DNA of 64,000 bases, taken from the NCBI GenBank assembly GCA_903772945.1, contig CAICTM010000398.1, positions 1-64,000 of the forward strand. The letters run 5' to 3'. Below are positions 41,434 through 52,919 of the stretch, piece after piece. Each line of letters starts with the position of its first letter. The first letter of the stretch is position 1. This stretch comes from Seminavis robusta. Its lineage: Eukaryota > Bacillariophyta > Bacillariophyceae > Naviculales > Naviculaceae. The translations under genes and the position numbers were made by a program. The notes under the pieces are model-generated. The model did no database searches, was not told the DNA's origin, and was given only the letters and a program-made list of their open reading frames with translations.

Positions 41434-44400
41434 GTTCTTTGAAGATGACGATGAGGAGATCCTGCGTCTTCTCCTTGACTCTGAATCACGAGGAGACGAC
41501 ACATTTTCTCGCTTGAAGGGCCTTGGACAGCGCTTCATGGAGGATCATGGACACCTCTCGCATCAACCGCAATGGTCAGCTTGGACGAGCTCGGCCAATC
41601 AACTTCAATTTAGTTTTTCGGAAGCCGTCTCGAATCCATCTGGGTCGTCTTCTGAGTCTACGGGGCCCTATCCAGACGCCTTTGATTCCGAAGGTGGACA
41701 AAAGCATCTCAGGGCGACAACTTCGCTCCTGAACGTGTCCGAGCGACGGGCAGTCCAATTAACCATGAGCTCGCTGCGAGACGTCAAAGAGTCGAAAAAT
41801 GTTCAGGCTTTATTGGGCACACGGGCCTTGCTGGAAAAGGTGATGGAGTATCATTATCGACAACGTACAGCAAGAATCGCCGTCATTTTGGAGCTGCTGC
41901 GGCTGGAACAAGCTGCTGATGGGGCACCTCCCAGCAAAGTTCTCGAAGTTCTCGATTTGCTGGACTCTTCTTATACCAACAACATGGAAAAGCGTGGACT
42001 ACTTCGCTATTTTGTGTCAACCATCTGCCAAAATGCAGAAGGACAGAAACCAAGCCCACTGCAGCTACAACGGGCAAAAGAATTGAGTGCCGATGCACCT
42101 ACGTCCTTGGACCAGTCATTGGGACGGCCTTTTGACCAAACTTCCCGGGATCTATGGCATCAATTCGTTGCCAAGTGCTTGAACTCAAATCAAAATCGAA
42201 TCTATCAAGAGCGTCTTGGTGCCATGGAAGCCCTTGTTGCGCTCCTGTACTTTCGAATTGAAGGTGGTGTGCGGAGGGCTGACTACCTGATTCTGTTGCT
42301 GGCCTTCCAGTCTGCGGAGAAAATTTTTGCCGCAAGCCCTGAGAGTCGAAAACTTTCACAACTTGCTGCCATGGTTTGCGTCGAATGCTTGGGTCTCTGG
42401 AACGCCTTTGATGAAACCACAGAAAGTAACAATTGGGTTGCTGAACACCCGTTTCTCGAGGGTGTTGCACCAACCGCAACTGGTGGACAACATCCAGACT
42501 ACAGGAGAGCAGAAACCGAAATGAGATCTCTGAGGTCGTTCCTCGAGAAACGTGCACTTCAAATTGGCATCAAGCAAGAAGCACCCGAGTCGTTGGCAAT
42601 CTTGTCATTTGGACTGTTGCAACTTTTGACGTATGACGGCATTCTCAAGTCTTCTTGTGGTGCAGACATCAATGCTTTTTGGCACGTATTCCGTGAACAA
42701 GGACAAGCGTTCATCGAATTGTCCTCTGAGAAGCTTTCGGCCTTGGATTATCTCCAAGCATGCATGGAAAAACTGGTTTCCCCAAAGAAATACAGCGATG
42801 GCCGCCCAGCGAATCTTCCATACGATTGGCTATTTGTTTTGCGAGAAAAAACAAGTCCCATGGAGACAGGTTCCGGGGAACAGTTTGAATGGGACTTGGA
42901 CGTCGAATCGATGACGTTCGCTTCTATCGGTCATGAACTTCTCAGCTCTCTGATTAGTGCGTTTGGGGATACAATTCTATCAGTGCAACACAGCGCAGCC
43001 TGTCAAAACTTGGCCCTGATATGCGAGCTGGCGTCTTGTATCTATCGAAATAGTCCTTCGCTGTGCCATTCCTTTTGGCAGCACGTCGCCTCGGAGGCAC
43101 CAGAGTCCAATTTGTATCCTCTTTGTCGAGTGGTGGAATCATCCGCGACGTTGGCGCAGCACGCTTTCCGTGTGTACCGTGAGAAAAAGACCCTGAAAAA
43201 TGAACAGATACTGGGGTCACTTGTACCGATTATGCAGCTGTTGGGAAGTCTGTGTTGCATTTCAAGCAACGTAGAAGCCATCTTTGAGATGGCCATTCCT
43301 GCCTCGTTGTTACAAAAGTCATTGCTCGCATGTGCACATGGGAACCAATTGGAGGACGTTGAATTCACAAGGAACAAGGCAAAGTTGTTGGACTCTCTCG
43401 AAACATTCAGCCGCGTGGGAAACTCTGCTTCCTGTCGTGCCATACTCAGAGGTGCTCTGGACAAAGACTTGCAACTTATGGACGTACCGGTACATGTATC
43501 AGGGCCGGGCTTTCTCGTGAAGGTACTCGAGTCATCCAATTTGAAGCACAGAAAATGTGTTCTGAACATTGCGGCTTGTCTGTTGAAAGAAGCTCCTGTC
43601 ACATGGACACTTCGGTTATTCAAAGGGTTGCGAGACGCCAAGGTTGTGACCCCTGGAGATTTTGAAGAAGAAGAAACAATGCTTGCAGTCTCACTCGTGT
43701 ACAACGAATTCGCGAGGTCTTTGATCGCGGTTGCGTTCTCGGAATCTGTCGGAGATACGGAAGCGATCGAGTTTTGGAGTTTTGTCTGGGAAGGAGTTGT
43801 CAAACTAGCTCCAATACTGTCGCTGTGTTTGTCGAACGTCACAAGGAAGCCCGTGAACTTGCGAACCGCTGCATCGATTATGGACTTTTTCTCGGTTATC
43901 CTTGAGTCAGTGGTTCCAACTCTTTTGCTCCACAAATCCGCAGCGCTGGGAGAGGTGGTTGTCGAAATGAGGGACGCTCTCCTGGAAATGCTTGCCTCGG
44001 GGATCGGTGAATCGGTCATGTTTTATGCTCTTTTGCCGCTGTCGTCAAGCATGGGCTATATGATTGAAGCCTACGCAGAAGAGCAAAATATTCTGCAGTA
44101 CGCTGCTATGAAAGAAAACAACTCGACGGGTAAATACGGGCTATGGCACTCTGCGGCGACACGAAACTCTGTTCCCGCCAGTGAAACTTCAGAAACGGAA
44201 CTACAGGTAAAGGAAATTGTACAACAAACTCCTATCCGCTTCAAAATCATCCCCGAAAAAACAGGCGTGACGATTGAAGCCGTTATGCTCGCTACAGGAA
44301 ACGCGCTTAACCTGCTAAGATTGTGGGCAGTACATGTATCCCGACAAGATTGCGGCGCCGTTGTGCACCAACCTCGACTTGAAGACGCACAGAGAGACCG

Positions 44401-47400
44401 CCTATTGTCATTGAGCCCTCAAAAGCTACTGGGAATGCGCGCCAAATTGCCGCAACCTTTGCGATCGAAAAGCGACGTGAAGGTGCTCTGGGATGCTGTC
44501 AGTCCAACCAACATTCAGGTGAGCCGAAATAGCGTCAACCTGACCCCTCCGCTGCATTTATTCATTCCTCACATGTTTCTCTTCACGAAACTCACAGCTT
44601 CTCACTAGATACTTCGAAGCAAACATTGATGGCAGTATTCTAGAGACTGCTTTGGACTTCTTGCATGCGTGCGTGCTTCATGTGAAGATTGGCACTGGAG
44701 AAGTTCCTAGGGACATGGGTCTCTTCTCTATAATTCAAAAGTCCAAACTTCCAGAGCTCGTTGCTCCCTTGGCCGAGGCTTCGTTGGGGGACGCAATCGA
44801 CGGCAACTCGAAAGAAAATATGGCGCTGTGTGTGTTGGCTTTTCGATTTCTTTCAATCACTCTCCCAGTCGCCAATGTCGAGAGCTTTGGAAAGACGCTG
44901 ATGAAGAGCGCCTTCTCGGCAGTTGAAGCAACGTGCAAAGATCTCCACAAAGTCAGAGAGAGGAAGCCGCTAGATGGTTTCGAACATGTGGAAGTGTTGG
45001 ACAAGCTACAGCTTTCAGTGGCTTGCCTCGGCTTTCTTCGCGCCATATGGATTGACGGAGACAGGCTTGAGTCAAAACTTGAACTGAGGAAGCAGTTTGA
45101 TGACGAGAGCACAACATTCTTGTCTCTAGGTAAGTCCATGGTATTTGCGTCTCATGCTCTGCACGACGACAGCTTGCCGCTCACATGTCTATTTTCCTTT
45201 TTTTATCTCGCAGCCAAAGTGCTGATGCAGCACGCTCACACGAAGCAACCCCAAACAAACGACGGAGCCTCTGCCGGTGCTCGGGGTTGCTTGTTTGCTT
45301 TCTTGGCCACAGCTGTCGACTTCCTGTGTATCGTCACTGACTATGCTCTTAGCAGTGGAGACTCCAACTGCTCTCTTGTGCGTATGCTTCGAGAGAACGC
45401 TTACCAGGCAAGTGTAGATGCGTGCTATTTTCCCAACTTGGTACCGTTGCTCCGCCATCCTTACCCGTTTCATGTGATTTTAGATTATCGCCATGCCAAA
45501 ATACTTCATGTCAGTTGATAGCTGCAGCGGTGTTGCGTCATCCACCTTAGCATTTGCAGCCTCCATCAAGCGAGAGATGAAAGACCTGTCCCGTCCCGAC
45601 AGTCTACTGCAAGCGTTTCCGATCACGGCGTCGAACGAGTTTGCCGACGTCTTCTTCAACGTCGACGTCTCTGCATTCACATCTGCTGTTCGGCCATTGT
45701 CCATTGGATCTGCATCTTTTGAAGATCTCAAAAGAAACGTACTGGTTATGTCGTTGGCGCGGTTCTCATATTCCAGCCAGGCGATCTTGCTGCTGCACTG
45801 GAAGAGGTTTGCGACGTCGTTGATCCGAGTTTCAAAGAATGGCGCCACGCCTTCGGGCGCTGGCCAGAGAGCCGTAGACAACCCATATTTGAATAGGTAA
45901 GTGAAAGAAATGTTTCGCGCCCATACCACGCCATCGTGGTGACAGCCGTACCGATCGGTCGATGGGTACTAGTACGTAAGTAATATCACCCAGCTCCAGC
46001 TCATGTATCGCCTTTTCCTGGTTCCCAGCTCCATTGAAGCCATCGAGGTGCTAACAGCCAACGCCATTTTGATTGGAGAACATCAAGTTGCTTTGAACGG
46101 TCTGGATATTGGGGAAGTGGCAAAGTCAATGTCGAGCTTGGTTCTGGTGCTCGTTTACGAAGGCCTGGAATTCGCAACACCAGGGAACCCTGACCTCTTG
46201 ATCTCGATTCTGGGACTAATTGGAAAATGCACCTCGAAGCTCTTCGACCTCCTGGAGTCTGACACCGACATGTGCTGTCGTGTTGTGGGGCAGCTTCTCG
46301 CCTCAGCAGTTGGAATCTTCGAGCAGTATGATTTGCCCTCAGCCAACGTGGCTGGCAGTATTGGCGAAGCTATTGGCGACCTATTGCTGATCACGAGCAA
46401 GCAGCTCAAGTTGCTTGAAGGCAGGCGGGGAACAGATCACGATTGCTTCAAAACGTGCATTGTTCTTTTGTCAGTGGTGACATCGTGGAGCTTGGACTGT
46501 CACTCTTCCTTCCCACTGGCGAAAATGTTGGAGGATCTCAGCACAATCAAGACATTGGTTAGGCTCGTCACGGCATATTCCTCACGGACAACAACCCCCC
46601 AGACCACTAAGCAAAGCGTGGATGAGTATATTGATATCCTTGAAGCGCACTTCGATCTGATCTTCACTGCACAAAACATCGATTTGATAGAAGTCTTCAA
46701 TCGTGCGGGGGCGCTACATCTGCTGATTCGTAATCCAATCTTTTCGAACAAATTCAACGCAGCATCTTCGAGCTCTGATTTTAGAGGATACATCCCCACG
46801 CAGGAGAGATTCAACGTGAGGAGTTCAACCAGCTTTGTTGGGGGCATTGAAGATCCGTCCCACCTTCTGTGGCGAAAGGGCATTCGGTGCTGGAAGGCAA
46901 TTCTTAGAACCACAAGGAAGGATTCAGCCATGAAGGAGCGCTATCAAGGCCTTGTTGCACACTTCCTACGTACGCACCAGAACTACATGATGAGCTGCTT
47001 GGAAACCATTACCGAAAAAGCATTGTCACGCAATATTCTGGAGGAAGCTACGCTCATACTGTCCCTTTTTGCAGAGCTATGCAGGCGACCGTGCAAGGAT
47101 AGGTCAACCTTCTTGCTCATTTTGGAAAAGTTTGGGGGCAGCTTGTTGTTGATTGTTGCCCGATTGTCCGGATTCCTCGGTGCGTCTTCTTTGTCGAGGG
47201 AGTTTCTTGATGTGCTTTCGGATAACGACGAGGAGGCAGACGCTGCTGACTTGGGCATGAGACTATCCCCGTACAATCAAGTACACAACACTACTCATGA
47301 GGCGATTCGGTACTCGCACTTCGCCAACAAATTTCGCAGAGCGGTGACCAAAGAAGATTTTGAGAGTTCAATATCTCAGACTCAGGAGGACCTTCGATCT

Positions 47401-48252
47401 ACAACAGACTTTCAGAAACATGCCAAAGCTCTCAACAACTGTGAATTTTCCAGCTTCATCGAAGTTGCAGCAGCAGAATGCTTGTTCTCGGCTGTTTCAT
47501 TGCTGTGGGAAACGCATCCTGTCAACGAATCCTTTGTCTTGTACTCCCAAGCACAGGCGTCAAGGATTGATGTTATGGCACTTGTCAATCCGGATATTGG
47601 ACAAGTCGTTGCCTACACGTCGGACGCCTATTCTTCGCCGTGTTTTGGGGAGATCAAATTCAAAGATACCGTTGATAAGATGCTCTTTGTGAAAGATTTG
47701 GTCTCGGGTAAGAACGAAGCGGTTCCTTCTTGTCATGTAGTGGGTGTTGAAGATGTCAATAAGAGACGCGCAATCCTGCGATACGTCCCTGCCCCGGACT
47801 CGGCTTCGGACTTGGAGGCAAGTCAGGGGTCCTCTGCAACTGTGGGTCATCTTGTTCTGGCGCTTCGTTGGTGTGCTGGCCCCCCTTCGAACTCCAATCC
47901 AGTTGTGAAAAGGCTCGCTTCCTTGCTCTCGCTCGTGCTTGGATGTGAGCTAAAAGTTCATGCTCTCATTTCGAGTCCGGCTTCGAAACCGGAAAAAGAG
48001 GTGCAACGGCTCCAAAAGCAGCTGCTTGACCTGTTTGGCGATGTGCCAGAGATTGCTGCAGGCCATGGTCGTTTGAAGCATGTCCTAAGTGAGCTCTCTT
48101 GGGTAAAAATTCGTCAACAACTTGCAGCAGATTTGGAGAGTGGAGCCGAAACACAAAGAGACGCCATGAGCAATAACGATGCAATGGCGATTGAGGATGG
48201 ATACTCCAGCAGCCGAAGCAATCCATTTCAGGGTCTGGCTATGGAATACTAG
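41354..48252 (+). CDS. NUP188: NUP188-like inner-ring scaffold nucleoporin
   Basis: Very large alpha-helical protein, about 2,191 residues. Exons by splice motifs: 41354-44518, 44598-45129, 45214-45407, 45484-45896, 45981-48252. NUP188 forms part of the inner ring of the nuclear pore. The N-terminal third resembles NUP188 in order and spacing: an acidic start, a helix with LLEKVMEYHYRQRTARIAVI (compare the conserved YYYEER-type helix), EALVALLYFRIEGGVRRADYL, and EAPESLAILSFGLLQLLTYDG. The remainder is stacked helices without other domains. Intron 3 has a GC-AG boundary (CAG|GCAAGT). Intron 2 is 84 nt without an in-frame stop and may be retained. The acceptor of the last intron (after GTAAG at 45980) was chosen by frame and is the least certain. 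NUP205 is the main alternative. Confidence 0.72.
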
Positions 48253-48726
48253 CTAGCTAGTCTAGGGGGCCAATTAATAGATAGCTGATTTCAAATGTTA
48301 CCGTTGTCGCAACACTAGTAGACAAACGCATTTGCCGGCAAGACCGCCTTATTCTTACATGTATTCCAAGGAAACCACAAGCCCACCTGTACCGTACGGT
48401 ACCTGGTACCTACCTTGGCCAGACTAAAACCTTTTCAACCCAACATTTTACAGTGAACACCTCTCAAGAGACCGCATGAAGCCAATGGGGAAACTTCACA
48501 CGGGGACGGTTTGCACATGTTGAAGGACAAAAAGAAGTGCATAGAGTAATTGAGATCACGGTTTTACATTTTTAGAGAGCGTCTGAAGGGGTAATGGTGA
48601 GTGGAAGAAATTTTTGTCGGGTACTACCAGGTAGCTAGCTAGCTACTGTAGGAACCGTCAAGACACCCACCAGTCTCCCACGATTTCGAAGACCAAAAGC
48701 AACGAAGTCAAGAGATCTTGCTAGAT
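48253..48726. other. convergent 3' region
   Basis: Between the NUP188-like and EH-domain genes. It holds CTAGCTAG and GGTACC words (48252-48265, 48390-48420, 48632-48648). No gene seen. Confidence 0.4.
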
Positions 48727-51700
48727 TTAAAAGGGGTTTGCATATGGGTCGTCAGCTCCTCCAGCAGTAGGTGTCGGAATCTCTATCCCACCCGCTCCAC
48801 CACCACCCATCACATTTGGGTTAAATCCTCCGGGAGGTGAATTGAATCCCTGAGGAGCACCCAAAGGCTGCCCATATGGTTGTCCCAATGGTGGTTGTCC
48901 ATAGCTTTGTGGAGCCGGTGGTGGTTGTTGTCCGTACCCTTGAGGAGTCGGTGGCTGTTGTTGTCCGTAACCTTGTGGAGGCGGTGGCTGCTGTTGCCCG
49001 TAAGCTTGTGGAGCCGGTGGCGGCTGTTGTCCAAAATTTTGCGGAGGACCTCCATAACCATAGCCCTGTCCCTGCTGTGGATATCCACCATTCGCAGCTG
49101 CCTGCTTGGGCGCTTGCTGAGGAGCCGGTGTTTTTTCCGGAGGGGGCTGTTTCTGTTGCATTGATGCAGCGGCCGCGGCATCTAATTCTGCCTGCTCGGC
49201 CATTTTTCTAACCTTTTCTGCCTCACGCTTCGTTTCCATGGCTACTGCTTGTGCATCATTGGCAGCCGACTGAGCCGCAAGGAACTTCTTTTTCTTTGCT
49301 TCAGCGTCGGTTTTCGCCTGAGACGCCTCTTTCTGCAACCAATCGTTTTGTTTATTAACATGCTGTTAGACACCACACAGGCGGTATGGAAACAACATTC
49401 CCGTGCAACCTTGCTTACCATTGACTTCTTTTTCTTTCCACCACCCAACATTCCGCTCTTCTTTTCCGATGCTTCCGCCGCTTTTTGCCTGGCCTCCACC
49501 TCCGCTTTGTCGGCAGCCCGCCTGAGTCTGTCTGCTTCATCCATCATTGCCCTGAGTGTGTCTTCCGAGTCTCGTGCTAGATCCTCTGCCTCCTTGGCTC
49601 TGCTCTTGAGTTCGTTAATTTCATCCATCGAAGGAGCAGGTTGTATGAAGCCGTCGCTGCTATCATCATCATCAGCGGTGTTTCCTGGCGGAGGAGGCTG
49701 CCCAAATTGATTTTCTGGTCCAGGACCTCCACCCATCACCTCAAAGCTGATTTGCGAACTGATCGAACTTTGTCGATTGTGTGGGGAGATCGGAGACGGA
49801 GTGGGATTGCCCGAGAAGGGTTGTTCATAGGAAATTCCCTGGTAGGGATTTCCTTGTGGGGGTGGCTGCTGCTGCGCGTTCTGACCGAATTGGTTGTACT
49901 GAGGATTGCCCATTGCATCGGGTGCTGGCATCATACCTGGTTGCGGAGGTCCCTGCCCCATCATGTTTGGTGGAGCCCCCTGACCTTGCATCATGTTTGG
50001 TGGCGGCGCGCCTTGGCCTGGCTCGTTACTGCGAAAAACTGATTCGGGCTGCCCTTGAGCTCCTTGATCACCCGCGTCTTCGTCGTCACCTTGACCTGGT
50101 GCCGACGAGTCGTCTGATGATACAGTTTCAATTTGATGCCGCGCTCCTGCTGCTGGAGCAGGAGCTGCAACTGAAAAGGGAACGGGGGCTGCAGCCTGTT
50201 GACCGTAGGGGTTCGGTTGCGCATTTGCGTCAAAAGACGGCCCCGGTGCCATGGCAGGAGGAGCCGGTGCAGGTGCTGCGCCAAACCCGAAGAGGTCGCC
50301 CTCAAATGCAGGAGCAGGTGCCGGTTGCGGAGGTGCTGCATGTGCCGCTTGGATTGACGCTTGAATGCCCTGGTGCGCCGTATCAATCGCTTCCTTGGTC
50401 GCCTCTGCCTCGCCAATCAGATCATTTAGAACCCTAGACAACAAGACGAGAACGCATTAGAAAACAAACTTTGGACACTCTTGAAAAGTGATGAGATCCT
50501 GTTGACGTACCCTTTCTTTTCTTGCGCGGCCTTTAGTTCGGCTGTTGATTCCAGCAAACGAGTTTTCGACGCCAACACCTGCGCTCGCAACGTAGTCAGT
50601 TTGTTGGAGAGAACTCCGATTTCGGCAACAGTGGCATTGATGTGCCGCTGAACATCCTTCTCTTCTTCCGTCATGGTCCCAAGTTGGGCCTTCAAAGCGA
50701 TGTTCTCTGCTTGAAGCTTTTGCAGCACCGTTTTGAGCTTGTCTAGTTCTCCAGTATTGTCGGACATGTTGTAGGACTGAGCCAAGACCTCGGATGTTTT
50801 CGGTGCCGGCTCTGGCGCGGGTGCCGACATGGTCATTGGTGGAGGCTCGTGCATTTGTGGAGGCGATGCCATGGCCGGCGACGGGGTCGGTCCCAGCTGG
50901 GGAGAAGGCTGCTCCATCGAGGAGAAAGCGGTTGCAGATGTTCCACCATAGGACGGCTCATTCCCTGCCCCTGATCCGAAACCACCTCCGCCGCCTCCAA
51001 GCGAACCAAATCCAGTAGCCGGTGGGGGCAGACTGCTAATATCCGACGTAGTACTCAGCCCCTCGAACGCATCCGAAATGTCCAAACCACCAGGTTTGGC
51101 GATGGGTGGTGGGCCTGCCATTCCCGACGGATTCATGCCTCCTTGCATGCCGCCATCAGAGGGATCCGGGATGGACGGTTGCTGTGAATTGTATGCCGGA
51201 GCAGCAGGTGGATATTGCTGTCCATGAGGCTGCTGCTGCTGCTGGGCAGGGGGCAGCTGGGCCTGTGGCTGCATTTCTTCCTCTGGAGGTGGAGCTTGTT
51301 GCTGCTGCTGTTGTTGCTGCTGCTGTTTCAAAGCCTTGAGGGACATGGGTAAAATTTTGGGCAATGGTAGATTCTTTTTGGAGACGCATACAATGAGATG
51401 CATGGCAATGGCGAACTCTAGTTTGTCCAACCTGTTGTCGACCGGCTGATCCGCCAAATTCCAAATATCTCGAAGGTGCGTTTGTCCTAACCCTGATTTG
51501 GAGAAGAGTGCCACGGCCTCTTTTCCGTGCATAAATCCGTCTTCCTTGGCATACTGTGGAAACAACGTTTCGTAGCGTGACCGTTCATTGGGGGTGAGAG
51601 TGTAAGGGTCTTGCACTGTCAAGGCTGTGCTTGGCCCAGCATGAGGGGAAGGTGGCACCATGGGTGGTCTTCCAGCATTCATACTAGCAGGTGTCTGTTG

Positions 51701-52542
51701 TGGGGGTCGTTGCGGTGGTGACGAGGGCGACGGGGGTTGCTGCTGCTGCTGTTGTTGCTGAGGTGATGGGGCCATGCGTTGACCGGGTGGCATTCCCTGC
51801 TGAGGAGGGGGTTGACCGCCTCCAGGACCGCCAGGAGGTCTCTGATGTTGAGGTGGAGGCTGCTGCTGTTGTTGTTGCTGCTGAGGAGGAGGGGGTTGTT
51901 GCTGTTGCGGTGGTGGCTGGTTTGGCATTGGCACGACGGTTCCACTGATGCCTTCCAGGTAGACCGGCCTCAAGACAGTGCCAGGAGGGACCGACAAATT
52001 AGTGCCTTGTCCCTTCACGCCATTTTGTAGGAGCTGGATGAGACGAACGGCTACTGCGAATTTGGGTCGATTCAACGAGTTGGATGGCGGATTGTCAGCG
52101 ACAGTCCACACATTTTTGAGTTGTTCCATTGGCAGTTTGGATCGAGAGAAAAATGCTACAGCCTCCCCTCCTGCAATCGATCCAGTTCTGTTCGTGTCGG
52201 CAGCTTGAAATAGACCATCATAGTATGGCTGTAGTCGGTTGTTTGTATTGTACAATCAGGGGCAAACCACAGAAAGAGTGTTAGTAAGGGCACTAGCTAG
52301 GCTACCTAGTAGCGACGAGAGAGAGAGCGAAACGGGACGATCACGGACAGTGGGAGAGCACTTTGAAATTTGATATTTCGGTTTGCGTAGCTTTCACGTA
52401 GATTCAGTACTGGACATAACGGATACGCCACCAGCCGATGCTCGACACGAGATGGCTGATGAGTTGGAAAGGAGAGCCGAGAACTTACCCTTTCGTGAAT
52501 TTCAGGGGTGTAGAAGAGAGCCCCACCTCCAGGAGCCGCCAT
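48727..52542 (-). CDS. EH-domain endocytic scaffold (Eps15/Pan1-like)
   Basis: Clathrin-endocytosis adaptor, about 1,130 residues. Exons 52542-52489, 52228-50511, 50433-49419 and 49332-48727. Two EH domains: the first formed across the first splice (PEIHER + PYYDGLFQAADTNRTGSIAG...FFSRSKLP...VWTVAD, about 14-105) and the second at LTPNERSRYETLFPQYAKEDGFMHGKEAVALF (about 220-310). EH domains bind NPF motifs. Pro/Gln-rich linkers follow each. A predicted coiled coil (LDKLKTVLQKLQAENIALKAQ to ELKAAQEKK, about 505-575) gives dimerisation. The middle is Pro/Ala/Gln/Met-rich with possible phosphosites, then two further helical charged blocks. The tail is a YGQQPPPxPQ-type repeat ending DDPYANPF, so the protein carries its own C-terminal NPF ligand. 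The first exon encodes only 18 residues. Confidence 0.85.
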
Positions 52543-52919
52543 GGTGCTGCTGTTGGTATTGAGATGAAGTACTATTACTAGCGCTCCGTCGGTATGTATA
52601 CTTTCTTTGTTGCCAATGACCGCTGATCTCCTGCTTCTGGTTGGATCTTCGATCTTTGCCGTTGGCTCCAAAGCAGCGGGGGGAAAACCAAAGATCTATC
52701 GTACTGGTCCATTTTGAAACCTGTAATTAGCATTTATGCTGGCTTAAATCAAAGTGTCGTCAGTCCAAAGTGCCACCATGCGACTGAAACCATTCATCAT
52801 CCATGCATCCCCCACATCAATCGCGACATCACATTCTCATGGCTACGGGTATCGCTGCAGGGTTGGATATAACTCAGATCTACATTATATCTCAGTGAAA
52901 TGGAAAAAAGACTGCAAGC
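52543..52919. other. divergent intergenic region
   Basis: Spacer between the EH-protein start and the FAD oxidase start. No gene. It must carry both promoters. Confidence 0.4.

Noticed and set aside
48840-49080. Regular repeats resembling a CRISPR-like array
   Set aside because: They encode the YGQQPPPxPQ protein repeat of the EH protein tail; spacers are not unique sequences.
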